Positions 16,606-24,864 are shown, counted from the first letter of the stretch. The stretch is DNA of 35,714 bases from an uncultured Lachnospiraceae bacterium (GCA_944381635.1 CALWLY010000031.1:1-35714), one strand, 5' to 3'. The notes: a model not told the origin generated them from the letters alone. A program made the numbers and translations.

Positions 16606-16911
16606 CTATATATGGATCGAAGCAATCCTGTCTCCGATTCTATCCTCGCATTTGTCGTATTCATCCCTTGCATGTTCCAGACAGGAAATAAGTTCTTCCA
16701 AAACATCGCAGATATCTTTAAACCTCTGACAATCCTTTCGGAACTGTCTGGAAAAAGCTTCTTTGGCAGGGCCCTTCCACATGGTTTCCAACTCATTGAC
16801 TGTCTGCTCCATGGCTTTTTCCTTTTGCTGCAGCTGTCGGACTTTTACTTCCAAAGCCCGAATATCCACGTTCAGCGCTGCTGTATCCACTTCGATATGT
16901 GTTATACTCAA
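16606..16911 (-). CDS. WXG100 family protein (A-type, copy 1), TTG start
   Basis: This 101-residue hairpin protein has W45-K-G (MWKGPAKEAFSRQF) and YDKCE near the end. It is the counterpart of the protein at 15619-15918. The start codon is TTG at 16911, supported by GGAGGTG 7 nt upstream; it overlaps the stop of the preceding gene as TTGA, so translation is coupled. The rare start codon may hold its level below that of its neighbours. Confidence 0.9.
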   Translation of the reverse strand: MSITHIEVDTAALNVDIRALEVKVRQLQQKEKAMEQTVNELETMWKGPAKEAFSRQFRKDCQRFKDICDVLEELISCLEHARDEYDKCEDRIGDRIASIHI

Positions 16912-17312
16912 GTTTCTTCACCTCCCTGTGTTCCTCCCGTTACCTGCAAAATTCTCTCCCATCCAGGAACTGGCTTGAACTCGATCAGATCAAAGATGCT
17001 CCTCCCGTATTCCACCATTTCGTCAAACCAATTGTGTCCCTCCTCACACTCGGAACAGATCTTCTTTTCACAGTTTATGTAGTCCTGCTGAATCATTTCC
17101 AGCGCTCTTCTCATGCGAACCGCCTGAAACTCTTTCTGACAGAGCTCTCCCAGACATTTCCTTATCTCACTGTTGGGTTCATCCAGGTAGGAAAATTCAT
17201 TTAAGATACCAAGGCACTGCTCCACCTCATCCCTGCATTCCCGCAGTCTTCGCGAGACAAGCTGTAAATCATCGATTGCCTCTGTGACTGCTTTAAGATT
17301 TACTTCAAACAT
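16908..17312 (-). CDS. Helical-hairpin protein without a WXG motif, first gene of the WXG cluster
   Basis: The 134-residue product begins with a long helix (NLKAVTEAIDDLQLVSRRL), a turn at FSYLDEPNSE where WXG would be expected, and a second helix containing YINCE (YxxxE). It then has a 35-residue tail with WFDEMVEYGRSIFDLIEF, so it is longer than WXG100 proteins. Six cysteines include C-E-K-K-I-C. AAGGAG abuts ATG 17321 but is 9 nt before ATG 17312, so I chose 17312. Its stop overlaps the next TTG start. It is probably a WXG-superfamily relative, perhaps a co-exported partner or adaptor; no family is recognised. Confidence 0.8.
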   Translation of the reverse strand: MFEVNLKAVTEAIDDLQLVSRRLRECRDEVEQCLGILNEFSYLDEPNSEIRKCLGELCQKEFQAVRMRRALEMIQQDYINCEKKICSECEEGHNWFDEMVEYGRSIFDLIEFKPVPGWERILQVTGGTQGGEET

Positions 17313-17335
17313 GTCTCTCATCTCCTTGTGAGCCT

Positions 17336-17400
17336 ATCATAGCAAATCCCCTGTGCCGTTTGCGTAATTTCTGACAAACAGCCGATTTTTCTGACGAACG
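17336..17400 (-). promoter_or_regulatory. Promoter of the WXG cluster with a 20-bp-period direct repeat (candidate LytTR site)
   Basis: Minus-strand TATGAT (17336-17341) makes a -10 with a short leader to ATG 17312. At the -35 position there is only CGCAAA, as in activator-dependent promoters. Just upstream, on the plus strand, TTTCTGACAAACA (17368-17380) and TTTCTGACGAACG (17388-17400) form a direct repeat with 11 of 13 matches and 20-bp period. LytTR proteins bind paired direct repeats about two helical turns apart, and one is encoded at 18394-19116. Confidence 0.5.
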
Positions 17401-17407
17401 ACCATTT

Positions 17408-17656
17408 TTACAGCAAAATCAGCTTTTCTCCGTTTATCACCTTATATTGGCTAAGGGTCGCATCCCGGGAAAACACCTGGGCTTTGTCTTTGCTGCAAAG
17501 CACAAGTTCATCCGGCCGTCCTTTCAAATGACAGGATTCCTTCTGGCAGATCACTTCTGTGATTTCTGTAAGCAAAACACGTATGGGAATCTGCTCTTCC
17601 AGGCTGAAATTATACTGTCTCCCGATCGAGGAAACTTCGATATCCACCATAACCAT
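17408..17656 (-). CDS. esaB: EsaB/YukD-family ubiquitin-like protein
   Basis: This 82-residue protein fits the YukD/EsaB family, a ubiquitin fold found in T7SS loci. It starts with a beta hairpin pattern (MVDIEVSSIGRQYNFSL), then a helix with PIRVLLTEITEVI, and ends with the VINGEKLILL strand typical of the family. The Gly-Gly tail of true ubiquitin is absent. GGAGG lies 8 nt before ATG 17656, next to the stop of the upstream gene. In staphylococci EsaB regulates or supports secretion in the cytoplasm. Its presence between EssC and the WXG genes is strong support for a type VII locus. Confidence 0.85.
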   Translation of the reverse strand: MVMVDIEVSSIGRQYNFSLEEQIPIRVLLTEITEVICQKESCHLKGRPDELVLCSKDKAQVFSRDATLSQYKVINGEKLILL

Positions 17657-17657
17657 G

Positions 17658-18407
17658 TCAATTTCCTCCGTTTTCCTTTATTCCAAGAATGTTTCTTATC
17701 GTTTTCTTCAGGTTCTCTCTCTCCGGTATACTGTCAAAAACCACTTCCGCCTCATCCTCACTCTGTTTCAGAATCCAGAAATTCAGGCCCCCCGGGCAAA
17801 AGAAAAATCTTCCCGCGGTCTTCTGCCCTTTCAGGTCCACAATCTCCCAGCCGGACTGACTCTTCATTTCCCTGGCCGCATGTAAAAGCGGCCGGGAAGA
17901 CGTCTCTTTGCCGGCATAGCCTAATTTTTCGTATTCCTCCGCTGCCTGCGGCTCAAATTTTTTTATCAGTTCCCCCTCCTCATTGTCTATTAAGGGATTG
18001 GGAGGCAATGCTTCATCAAAAGCATTCCAGAGTCTGTCGTAATCCCATTTACATATCCGGATTTCCTCCCCGACCTCCTCTGTCATCATCACAGTTTCCC
18101 TGGATAAATACCAGATTTTCGGGGTCTGCGTCTGGGAATACCCCAACGCCAGCGCATAGTCTGCCAAAAGAAGCGGCTCCATAATTTCTTTTCTGCACTG
18201 GCTTGTAAGCTGAAGCTGCTCTTCTGTCATAATCCATCCGCTTTTAGCAAGCTGATAAAGCGCCTGCATCACTGCTTCCTCTTTCGTCTCTTCCGCCTCG
18301 GGCATGGAAAACGTATAGAACTTTTTTACTCCCGCCAAAAGCAAAAGCACCCACCATTCTGTTTTTTTCAGGTAATATCCCTTCTCTATCGATTCATACA
18401 TTCCCAT
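17658..18407 (-). CDS. Conserved T7SS-locus protein, possibly EspG-like
   Basis: The 249-residue soluble protein is not recognised with certainty. Its first 90 residues (TEWWVLLLLAG, F..PE, ALYQLAKSGWIMTEEQLQL, I..PLLLADYAL) follow the plan of mycobacterial EspG chaperones: a helix with E..VL..L.G, then L...G, then a stretch of L..LA. The middle has DYDRLWNAFDEALP and the end is a beta region with GRFFFCPGGLNFWILK and a final helix. It starts 14 nt inside the LytTR gene, after AAGG, and its stop abuts the EsaB start, so it is co-translated with core components. A substrate chaperone role fits the position but is inference; no predicted span or signal. Confidence 0.6.
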   Translation of the reverse strand: MGMYESIEKGYYLKKTEWWVLLLLAGVKKFYTFSMPEAEETKEEAVMQALYQLAKSGWIMTEEQLQLTSQCRKEIMEPLLLADYALALGYSQTQTPKIWYLSRETVMMTEEVGEEIRICKWDYDRLWNAFDEALPPNPLIDNEEGELIKKFEPQAAEEYEKLGYAGKETSSRPLLHAAREMKSQSGWEIVDLKGQKTAGRFFFCPGGLNFWILKQSEDEAEVVFDSIPERENLKKTIRNILGIKENGGN

Positions 18408-19116
18408 AATATTCCTTTATGCTTTGTTTGTAGCTTCTGGAGAGGGGAATCTCCATTCCTTCTGTCAGCTCCAGAAGATTTTTCGACGCCTTCACCGCAC
18501 GCACCTTTTTCATGTTCACAATATAGCTTCTATGGCAGCGGCAAAAATATTCCGGAAGTTTTTCGCTCATATTTTCTATGGTGTCATAAAATCCGTACTC
18601 TTCTCTTTTGGTTCTGATGTAAACTTTTTTCTCTCTGGCTTCCACGTAGCAAATCTGCGAAAACGGTATGTACTGCTTACTGTCGCGGGTATCGATGACA
18701 AACGATTCCGGAATGCCGTCTTCCTCAAATTGCCTGGAAAACGTCTCCATCATTTCCTCCATCACCGTTTTTAAGTTCTCCTGCTGAATCGGCTTTAACA
18801 AAAGGGAGGAGGGCAGGATTCCCGGTCTTAAATACTGCATGGGAGATATCGTTTTATCTGCCACAACAAGCAGGAATGCCTGCTGGTAATGTTTCCGCAA
18901 AGGTTTCAGTCTCTCGATGGCCCCCGAAACGGTCACATCCCAGCTGATAATATCCAGGACCGGATCCTGCTTCAAATACTCTTCCAGATTCGAAAGCTTT
19001 TCAAACATCTGATAATTCCAGGCTTCCTCCGTCCATTTGGCTGCCTGCTCCCGCATTTTTGTCCGGATCAGTTCGCTCTCCGCTTTTTGCGATGCAAGTG
19101 ATAAAAAAGTAATCAT
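18394..19116 (-). CDS. LytTR-family DNA-binding regulator with degenerate receiver domain
   Basis: The 240-residue protein ends in a LytTR domain (about 135-238) with FVIDTRDSKQYIPFSQICYV, the YIRTKREEYGFYDTI strands, CRCHRSYIVNMKKV and the final beta strands, as in AgrA/VirR-type regulators. The N-terminal 125 residues look like a worn receiver domain: SWDVT keeps the central Asp position and LLLKPI keeps the Lys, but the acidic pair after the first strand is missing (MITFLSLASQ). Phosphorylation by a histidine kinase is therefore doubtful, and no histidine kinase is encoded nearby. Its ATG overlaps the EssC stop (ATGA). It probably controls part of this locus; a candidate site lies at 17368-17400. 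Confidence 0.9.
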   Translation of the reverse strand: MITFLSLASQKAESELIRTKMREQAAKWTEEAWNYQMFEKLSNLEEYLKQDPVLDIISWDVTVSGAIERLKPLRKHYQQAFLLVVADKTISPMQYLRPGILPSSLLLKPIQQENLKTVMEEMMETFSRQFEEDGIPESFVIDTRDSKQYIPFSQICYVEAREKKVYIRTKREEYGFYDTIENMSEKLPEYFCRCHRSYIVNMKKVRAVKASKNLLELTEGMEIPLSRSYKQSIKEYYGNV

Positions 19117-22100
19117 ACAACCGTTTTTCCTTTTACAAGTGGTATTACAATCTTACGATAAGGCTCGTAATCCGTAGGCGGCACTGCTCCGATTCCCGGC
19201 TTCTGCGCCTCAGACTGCTCTTTGTATTTCACCCTGCTGAAATCAAAGATTCTCTGTGCGTCAAGATGCCCTCCGAAATGAATGCCCTGCTTTGTATGTA
19301 CGAACTTATCGTATACTTCTCTTCCTGTCACTTCTGTTCTCTGACTCTGATTCATGCAGGCAAAGAAATAGATGTTGTGCAGAAATCCTTTCTCAAACAG
19401 GTTGCTCATAGCTCCATGCAGGTTATCTTTCGTTCCGGCCGCTCCGTGCATTTCTTTGGTAAAGCTTACAATGTCAGCGATAAAGATATAATAAGCCTTC
19501 TCTTCATGCAGCCTTCCGTAGATTTCCTCTTCTTCCATTCCAAGACGAACACATTCTTTCTTTATGCGGTTTCTTCTCTGGAACTGGGAATCTCTGGAAC
19601 CGGCAAACTCCAGGATAAAGTTTTTGTACGCCTCGTAGCTGTTTAAGTAAGATGCATTCAGTTCTTCGGCTGTCCGCTGAAGTTCCTGTCCGCCGAACTC
19701 CACTACCACAAGCTCTCCGTCTTTTGCCTTTGCACTGTTCATCAAAGCCTTCATATAATTTGTCTTGCCGCTTCTTCCGCCTCCGGAAATGAGATAACAA
19801 TAATTTTTGGAAAGATCCACGGAATAGATGTCCGCTGTCTCCATGTCGTATCCCACCGGAAGACTTCTGTCATCCGCAAGAAGTTCTCTGACTCTGTCAA
19901 GCTGCGAAAATTCCTGCCAAACAGGCTTTTCCGGAATTCTGGGAATCTGCCTTGCATGCTTTTTATTCCAGCTTTGGCCAAGAAGTTCACATTCTCTCTG
20001 AATTTTCTCATTGCGCTTGTAATCATCCCCGGCGCTGACAGACATAGCCGCCTGGAATTCCAGGGGACTGCCGTCCACCATAGCCAGACCTCTTCCGTGA
20101 ATACCCGGTTCCGGCAGCGTGGAGGGCATTCCCGTATTCAGGGCGGTGCTGTACTGATAAATATCAGACATTTCCATGCAGATAACATTGTAGATGTTTT
20201 CATCCATCTGCCGGGACATTTCCTTCATTCCCCGTCCGGCTGCAGAAATCAAGAGATAAATTCCGTAAGTTGCCATCTCCCTGATCAGACTGTCCAGAAT
20301 TTCATCATACTGGTTTTCGGTCTTTTCTCTGAAACCTGCAATGTTGTCAATGACAATCAGCACCACAGGACAGGTTACGCCGTGAGTCATTACATACTGG
20401 CTGTAGTTTCCGCCTCGGAACAGCTGTTTTCTTTCTTTGATCATGTTTTCCACCATATGGAAAAACTTTCCGATGGTGTCCAGATCACTTTCGTATAAAA
20501 TACCGCCCACATGCGGCTCTCCTTCAAAAGGAGCAAGCGCTCTTCCTGAAAAATCCAGTCCGTAAATATTTAAATATTCCGGTGAATATTTGTGGATCAG
20601 GCTGTATACCACCGTCTGCAGAAATACACTCTTTCCGCTCATGGTTATTCCGCATACTGCATAATGTCCATGTTTGGAGAAGTTTATCTGCAGCGGTTTC
20701 TGAGACTGGTTTTCCGGGTCGTCCACAAGACCGATCACTGTCTTTAGCTCCCATTTCTCCGGATATTCCGGCCATACTGTTCCATCAAACAGGTCATCCC
20801 GGTATCCCTCCAGTTCATCCAGATACAGCTCTGTTGGTAAAAGAGGCAGCCACAGCTGCTGAGGCTTGCTGTATCCCTCTTCTCTTGCCACCTTGGCAAG
20901 ATATTCCACAACCGCATCCAGCTGGGTCTTTTCCTTAAGCTCCGGAAGCTTTAAGCCCCTCTGACGGGAAAGCGTTTCTATTTTTCCTGCAATCTGCTCC
21001 TGACCTTCCTGCTCTGCAATTTCAAGGTAAAGCTGCACGAAATTCTGAATCGCCCGCTTGTTAAACTCATTGTCTGAAAAATCAAGACCATCCTCTTTCA
21101 GCATTTCAAACATGGTGTTTGCCAGAAAAACATCCTGGGATTCGCCCAGACTTTTGTAACCTTCCGAGTCAAAATTCCATTCTGTAATTCCTTCTTCGAT
21201 ATAGGAACAAAGTCTTTCGATCCATGCCAGCTTCTTTCTTTCGTTCTGTTTTCTCTTGCTGTGTCCGCCTATAAGCGCTGCCTTTCCCGTATCTGCAAGC
21301 ATCACTGCCAGAACTTTTTTGCTGTTTTCGCTGCTCTCCTCATAGACGGCGCCGCTCCATCCTGACTGGAACAGCTCGTAAATTTCATCATTTCCCACCT
21401 GCAGATAACATCTTCCTGCCTGTGTCAGATAAGCCGCATCCGGTTTGTGCAGCATATCGGTACTGTCCTTTCTGTCCTGCACGCGAAGACAGAGTCGGAA
21501 TTTGGAGTTACTCCAGATATTGTCATCCACCGTACCGCTGGGCTTCTGGGTAGCCAGGATCAAATGAACACCAAGGCTTCTTCCCACCTGAGCCACACTG
21601 ACAAGTTCCTTCATAAAATCGCCTTCTTCGCGCTTTAACTCTGCAAACTCGTCAATGATAATGAACAGATGGGGAATGGGCACTTTTGTCTCCCCGTTTT
21701 TGTAAAGCATTGTGTAAGAGTTGATGTTATTTACACCGTTTTCATTAAAAATACGCTGTCTTCTTCTGTTTTCACTTTTGATGGAAACCATGGCTCTTCG
21801 AACCTGATTTCCCGACAGGTTGGAAATCTGTCCCAGCATATGAGGAAGCTTATTGAACAGGTTGGCCATACCTCCGCCCTTATAGTCGATGATGAAAAAT
21901 CCGATATCATCCGGGCTGAAATTAAGCGCTAAAGACAGCATGTAAGTCTGAAGTGTCTCGGACTTTCCGGAACCTGTAGTTCCTGCCACCAGACCATGAG
22001 GACCGTGATATTTTTCGTGAATATCCAGATAACAGGGCGCTCCGCCTGCTTTCTGTCCCACCAGTGAGCGCATATTTTCATAGGTTCTGTTCTTTTTCCA

Positions 22101-24134
22101 GCGCTCCTGTACATGGAAATCCTTTAAGGAGGAAGCGCCGTACATATCGAAAAAGCTGATGGAGTTTGGAATATCTCCGCCCACTTCAATCTCCTGTACT
22201 GCAATATTGGACAGACGTCTTGCCAGATTTTCCAGCGCCTCCTCATTCATGGCGTCAAAGGAAATCTCTGTTTTTTCCCCGCTTCTCATATCGTAGATTC
22301 CGCGGAACTTTTCGTCGTTTTCAATTACATACTCGCAGCTGTTGGGCAAATCCTCATACTGCTCTGCCATCAGGATCACACTGATTCCCAAAGAAGCATC
22401 TTTCTGGAAAAGGTATTTGGCAATCGGTTCTCCCTCCAGCAAAGACTGGTCCTCCACAAATAAAATGAAATGCGGTTTCCATATCTTTTTCTGTGCCGAA
22501 TAACCGCCTGCCTCCTCACTTCTGTAGCGAAGCACCTTTGCCAGTTCATAAAAAACATCGCTGGCCTCGTTGGCATTGGCCGCCACATATCTGAATTTTC
22601 TGTCTGCAGACCATGTGTGGGGCATCCATTTTGCAAAACTCCATTTGCTTTCCCTCTCCCCCTGGTCTTCCCGGAATACAAAGGCTGTTTTCACGTCGGT
22701 ATAGCAGTTCTGCGTAGTAATCTGTGCAATCAGGTCATAAGCAACCCCATAGGCGCCTGCCTTATCTTCCCCTCCGACAATTCCGATTACATTTTCCTCA
22801 AACAGGTCCACACATATGGGAACATGGTGCATGGTCTGATAACTTTCCTGTATCATCTTTGGTTTATCAGACAAAGAATCGTTGATCAGCGTGAATTTTT
22901 CCTTCGGAATCTGAATCGGCGCCGAAAATTCCAGATCTCCGGTTCCCAGACGATAGGAAAGCATATCTCCATGGCTCCTGTTGCGGTTCCACAGACTTCC
23001 CTCTCTTTTTTCCCATCCCATACATTCCTCGGCAGACGGGTAAATCTTGAGAAGAGCTTTTATATTGTGCTCATATTTTTCCTTGATCTCATCTGTCTTT
23101 TTCAAAAGGTATTCACTGTATGCCTCAAACCTGTGATTTTCCTCTTTTTTTATCTTGTTTTTGTTATATCTGACATTGTTGAGAGCCCAGATCACACCAA
23201 TCATCGCCGAACTGATGGATGTGATGATTCCCGTGTACATAAACAGGCTGGCCTGTGTTCCGGTTGCTCTCGCACCGAAAATTGCAAGCACACTGCTTAG
23301 CATCATGGGAATCGTCATTGTCATAGCAGGCCCTATCATCATAAGAAGCGGCATATCCCCGGGTTCCTTCGGCGGCGGCGGAGCCTCGATCTCTATGGGA
23401 TCTTTCTCAATAACCTCCATAGTTCTTGGCGCCCTGTGATAGATTTCCCTTTCAAAAGGCTCGGGAATCTCTTCCTTCACCGGTTCGGCCTCTCCGTTCC
23501 AGGAACACAGCTTATCGGTTTTCACAAAAACCTGCTCCTCATTTCTGACCGCGAGCAAAGTTCCCAGGAATACCATATCCATTCCCCAGATATGAATCCG
23601 GTTCCCGAAATTTAATTTCTGGCTTCCCTGGACGCGAATATCGTTGACAAACACGCCGTTTTTGCTTATATCCTGCAGCACAGTCCCTGTTGCGTCCTGT
23701 CGCAAGACCGCGTGCTTTTTGGAAATGTACTGCTGCTCTTCGTACCGGTAGGAATAGTAAATATCCACATTCTCGCCGCTTCCCACCAGAATCTCTCCCG
23801 CCTCTTTCAACTCATACTTCTCATAATTTACAAAGGAAGTTTCCTTAAACTGCACAATGGCAGAAAGCATTTCCCCGCACTTTGACTCGATTCTGTAATT
23901 GGCAAGATTCAGAAGCGGACAGCCTTCCTCCCCGTTCTGATTTCCTGCAATGCGGTAAGCAGAAGACTCCAGAATTTTCCATTCCCGGTTCATCTCTTCC
24001 AGACACAGTTCTATGTTTTCCTGCAGGCGGAACAGATTTTTGTCGATGGTCAGTGTTGTCTCCGCATTGTGAATGGCAGGCAATACAAATTCCTTATACG
24101 CACTCTGGCTGTAAATTGACAGTACCACGCTCAT
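19113..24134 (-). CDS. essC: EssC-type type VII secretion ATPase (FHA + three FtsK/SpoIIIE domains)
   Basis: This 1673-residue membrane ATPase is the motor and channel component of type VII secretion. Residues 1-90 resemble a worn FHA domain. Residues about 110-205 are a clear one (LVGSGENVDI, YISKKHAVL, NGVFVNDI). Two membrane spans lie near 265-315. Three ATPase modules follow: GTTGSGKSE (G723-K724-S725) with Walker B LFIIIDEFAEL; GITMSGKS (K1168) with VVLIVIDN; and GGGRSGKTN (K1457) with YIFIADIV. All three P-loops are intact. About 110 residues near 955-1066 are extra compared with typical EssC (roughly 1480 residues). GGAGG lies before the ATG, right after the stop of the membrane FHA-like gene, and LytTR overlaps its end. 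Identity is very secure. Confidence 0.97.
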   Translation of the reverse strand: MSVVLSIYSQSAYKEFVLPAIHNAETTLTIDKNLFRLQENIELCLEEMNREWKILESSAYRIAGNQNGEEGCPLLNLANYRIESKCGEMLSAIVQFKETSFVNYEKYELKEAGEILVGSGENVDIYYSYRYEEQQYISKKHAVLRQDATGTVLQDISKNGVFVNDIRVQGSQKLNFGNRIHIWGMDMVFLGTLLAVRNEEQVFVKTDKLCSWNGEAEPVKEEIPEPFEREIYHRAPRTMEVIEKDPIEIEAPPPPKEPGDMPLLMMIGPAMTMTIPMMLSSVLAIFGARATGTQASLFMYTGIITSISSAMIGVIWALNNVRYNKNKIKKEENHRFEAYSEYLLKKTDEIKEKYEHNIKALLKIYPSAEECMGWEKREGSLWNRNRSHGDMLSYRLGTGDLEFSAPIQIPKEKFTLINDSLSDKPKMIQESYQTMHHVPICVDLFEENVIGIVGGEDKAGAYGVAYDLIAQITTQNCYTDVKTAFVFREDQGERESKWSFAKWMPHTWSADRKFRYVAANANEASDVFYELAKVLRYRSEEAGGYSAQKKIWKPHFILFVEDQSLLEGEPIAKYLFQKDASLGISVILMAEQYEDLPNSCEYVIENDEKFRGIYDMRSGEKTEISFDAMNEEALENLARRLSNIAVQEIEVGGDIPNSISFFDMYGASSLKDFHVQERWKKNRTYENMRSLVGQKAGGAPCYLDIHEKYHGPHGLVAGTTGSGKSETLQTYMLSLALNFSPDDIGFFIIDYKGGGMANLFNKLPHMLGQISNLSGNQVRRAMVSIKSENRRRQRIFNENGVNNINSYTMLYKNGETKVPIPHLFIIIDEFAELKREEGDFMKELVSVAQVGRSLGVHLILATQKPSGTVDDNIWSNSKFRLCLRVQDRKDSTDMLHKPDAAYLTQAGRCYLQVGNDEIYELFQSGWSGAVYEESSENSKKVLAVMLADTGKAALIGGHSKRKQNERKKLAWIERLCSYIEEGITEWNFDSEGYKSLGESQDVFLANTMFEMLKEDGLDFSDNEFNKRAIQNFVQLYLEIAEQEGQEQIAGKIETLSRQRGLKLPELKEKTQLDAVVEYLAKVAREEGYSKPQQLWLPLLPTELYLDELEGYRDDLFDGTVWPEYPEKWELKTVIGLVDDPENQSQKPLQINFSKHGHYAVCGITMSGKSVFLQTVVYSLIHKYSPEYLNIYGLDFSGRALAPFEGEPHVGGILYESDLDTIGKFFHMVENMIKERKQLFRGGNYSQYVMTHGVTCPVVLIVIDNIAGFREKTENQYDEILDSLIREMATYGIYLLISAAGRGMKEMSRQMDENIYNVICMEMSDIYQYSTALNTGMPSTLPEPGIHGRGLAMVDGSPLEFQAAMSVSAGDDYKRNEKIQRECELLGQSWNKKHARQIPRIPEKPVWQEFSQLDRVRELLADDRSLPVGYDMETADIYSVDLSKNYCYLISGGGRSGKTNYMKALMNSAKAKDGELVVVEFGGQELQRTAEELNASYLNSYEAYKNFILEFAGSRDSQFQRRNRIKKECVRLGMEEEEIYGRLHEEKAYYIFIADIVSFTKEMHGAAGTKDNLHGAMSNLFEKGFLHNIYFFACMNQSQRTEVTGREVYDKFVHTKQGIHFGGHLDAQRIFDFSRVKYKEQSEAQKPGIGAVPPTDYEPYRKIVIPLVKGKTVV

Positions 24135-24146
24135 ACTGTTTTCCTC

Positions 24147-24725
24147 CTACTGGGTCCCTTGTATAAATTCAATCTGATATCTGGTGTTTCCCACGGCAAA
24201 CTGATCTTTGGATCGAAGTTTAATGCCGTTTTGTGTGACAGCCACCTCTTTTTTGCCTCTCTTTAAGCTGACAGGCTCCCCTCCGGTACTTTTCACATAA
24301 TTTTCTCCCTGATAGAAAAAAATCTGGCAGTAAATCTGGGACGGTTCCGCCGTTTTGGGAAGAACCGTCACCAACCCGAACTGATTGCCGATATAGGCCA
24401 GTTCCTGCCGGCGGAACATATAATTTTTCTGGGAAAGCTCTGTGATCTCCTTCAGCTGATACATCTGACTTTTACCGACCGTTCTGCCGCTGTCCTCCTT
24501 TTCGTACTCTACCCGAAAAGGTCTTCTTTGCTTTTCAAAACTTTCCGCATTTTTTTCTTCCATGGGATTGGCAAGAGCCCGGTCCAGGGCTTCTTCCCTC
24601 ATTCTGCGTATGGCATTCTGTTTTTCTTCTTTTTTCTTCTTTCTTCTTTTAAAAGCGAAAACAGCACCGCCTATTATGGCTGCCAAAACGATAATTATTA
24701 AAATAATCTTTCCCATATTTTCCAT
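24147..24725 (-). CDS. Single-span membrane protein with a cytosolic FHA-like domain
   Basis: The 192-residue product has one N-terminal span (IILIIIVLAAIIGGAVFAF) followed by RRKKKK, so the rest faces the cytosol. After a charged helical linker, residues about 105-190 follow an FHA plan: ELAYIGNQFGLVTV, CQIFFYQGENYVKS, GKKEVAVTQNGIKLRSKDQF, GNTRYQIEF. The Arg, Ser and His of phosphothreonine binding are not evident, so binding may be lost or altered. It is the first gene of the EssC unit, 12 nt before EssC. The ATG at 24725 lacks a good ribosome site and 24716 is an alternative. In T7SSb loci the small membrane proteins EssA and EssB occupy such positions; it could replace one, which is inference. 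Confidence 0.7.
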   Translation of the reverse strand: MENMGKIILIIIVLAAIIGGAVFAFKRRKKKKEEKQNAIRRMREEALDRALANPMEEKNAESFEKQRRPFRVEYEKEDSGRTVGKSQMYQLKEITELSQKNYMFRRQELAYIGNQFGLVTVLPKTAEPSQIYCQIFFYQGENYVKSTGGEPVSLKRGKKEVAVTQNGIKLRSKDQFAVGNTRYQIEFIQGTQ

Positions 24726-24787
24726 CGTCTCATAAGGAATTCTGCTGTATTCTCCCTGCAGTTTTCAGGGGCAAAATCCCTGCTTCC

Positions 24788-24836
24788 ATTATAACTAATC
24801 TGCTTTTTCCTGCTCAATGTGTGACTGAAAAGTGAC
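24788..24836 (-). promoter_or_regulatory. Promoter of the EssC unit with paired GTCAC boxes
   Basis: Minus-strand TTGAGC (24812-24817) and TATAAT (24788-24793) are 18 bp apart. Two GTCAC boxes (24821-24825 and 24832-24836) lie directly upstream of the -35 with an 11-bp period. The same layout occurs before kinase 2. The leader is about 56 nt and contains a 5-bp hairpin (CAGGG/CCCTG, 24767-24783). Confidence 0.75.
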
Positions 24837-24864
24837 AGATTTCAAACAATCGAGCACACATTTT

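Noticed and set aside
22470-23300. Plus-strand open frame of 276 codons opposite EssC
   Set aside because: Antisense to a gene with intact conserved motifs; no start signals.
24767-24783. Short hairpin CAGGG/CCCTG in the EssC leader as a terminator or riboswitch
   Set aside because: Only 5 bp with no T-run; nothing else of a known riboswitch is seen.
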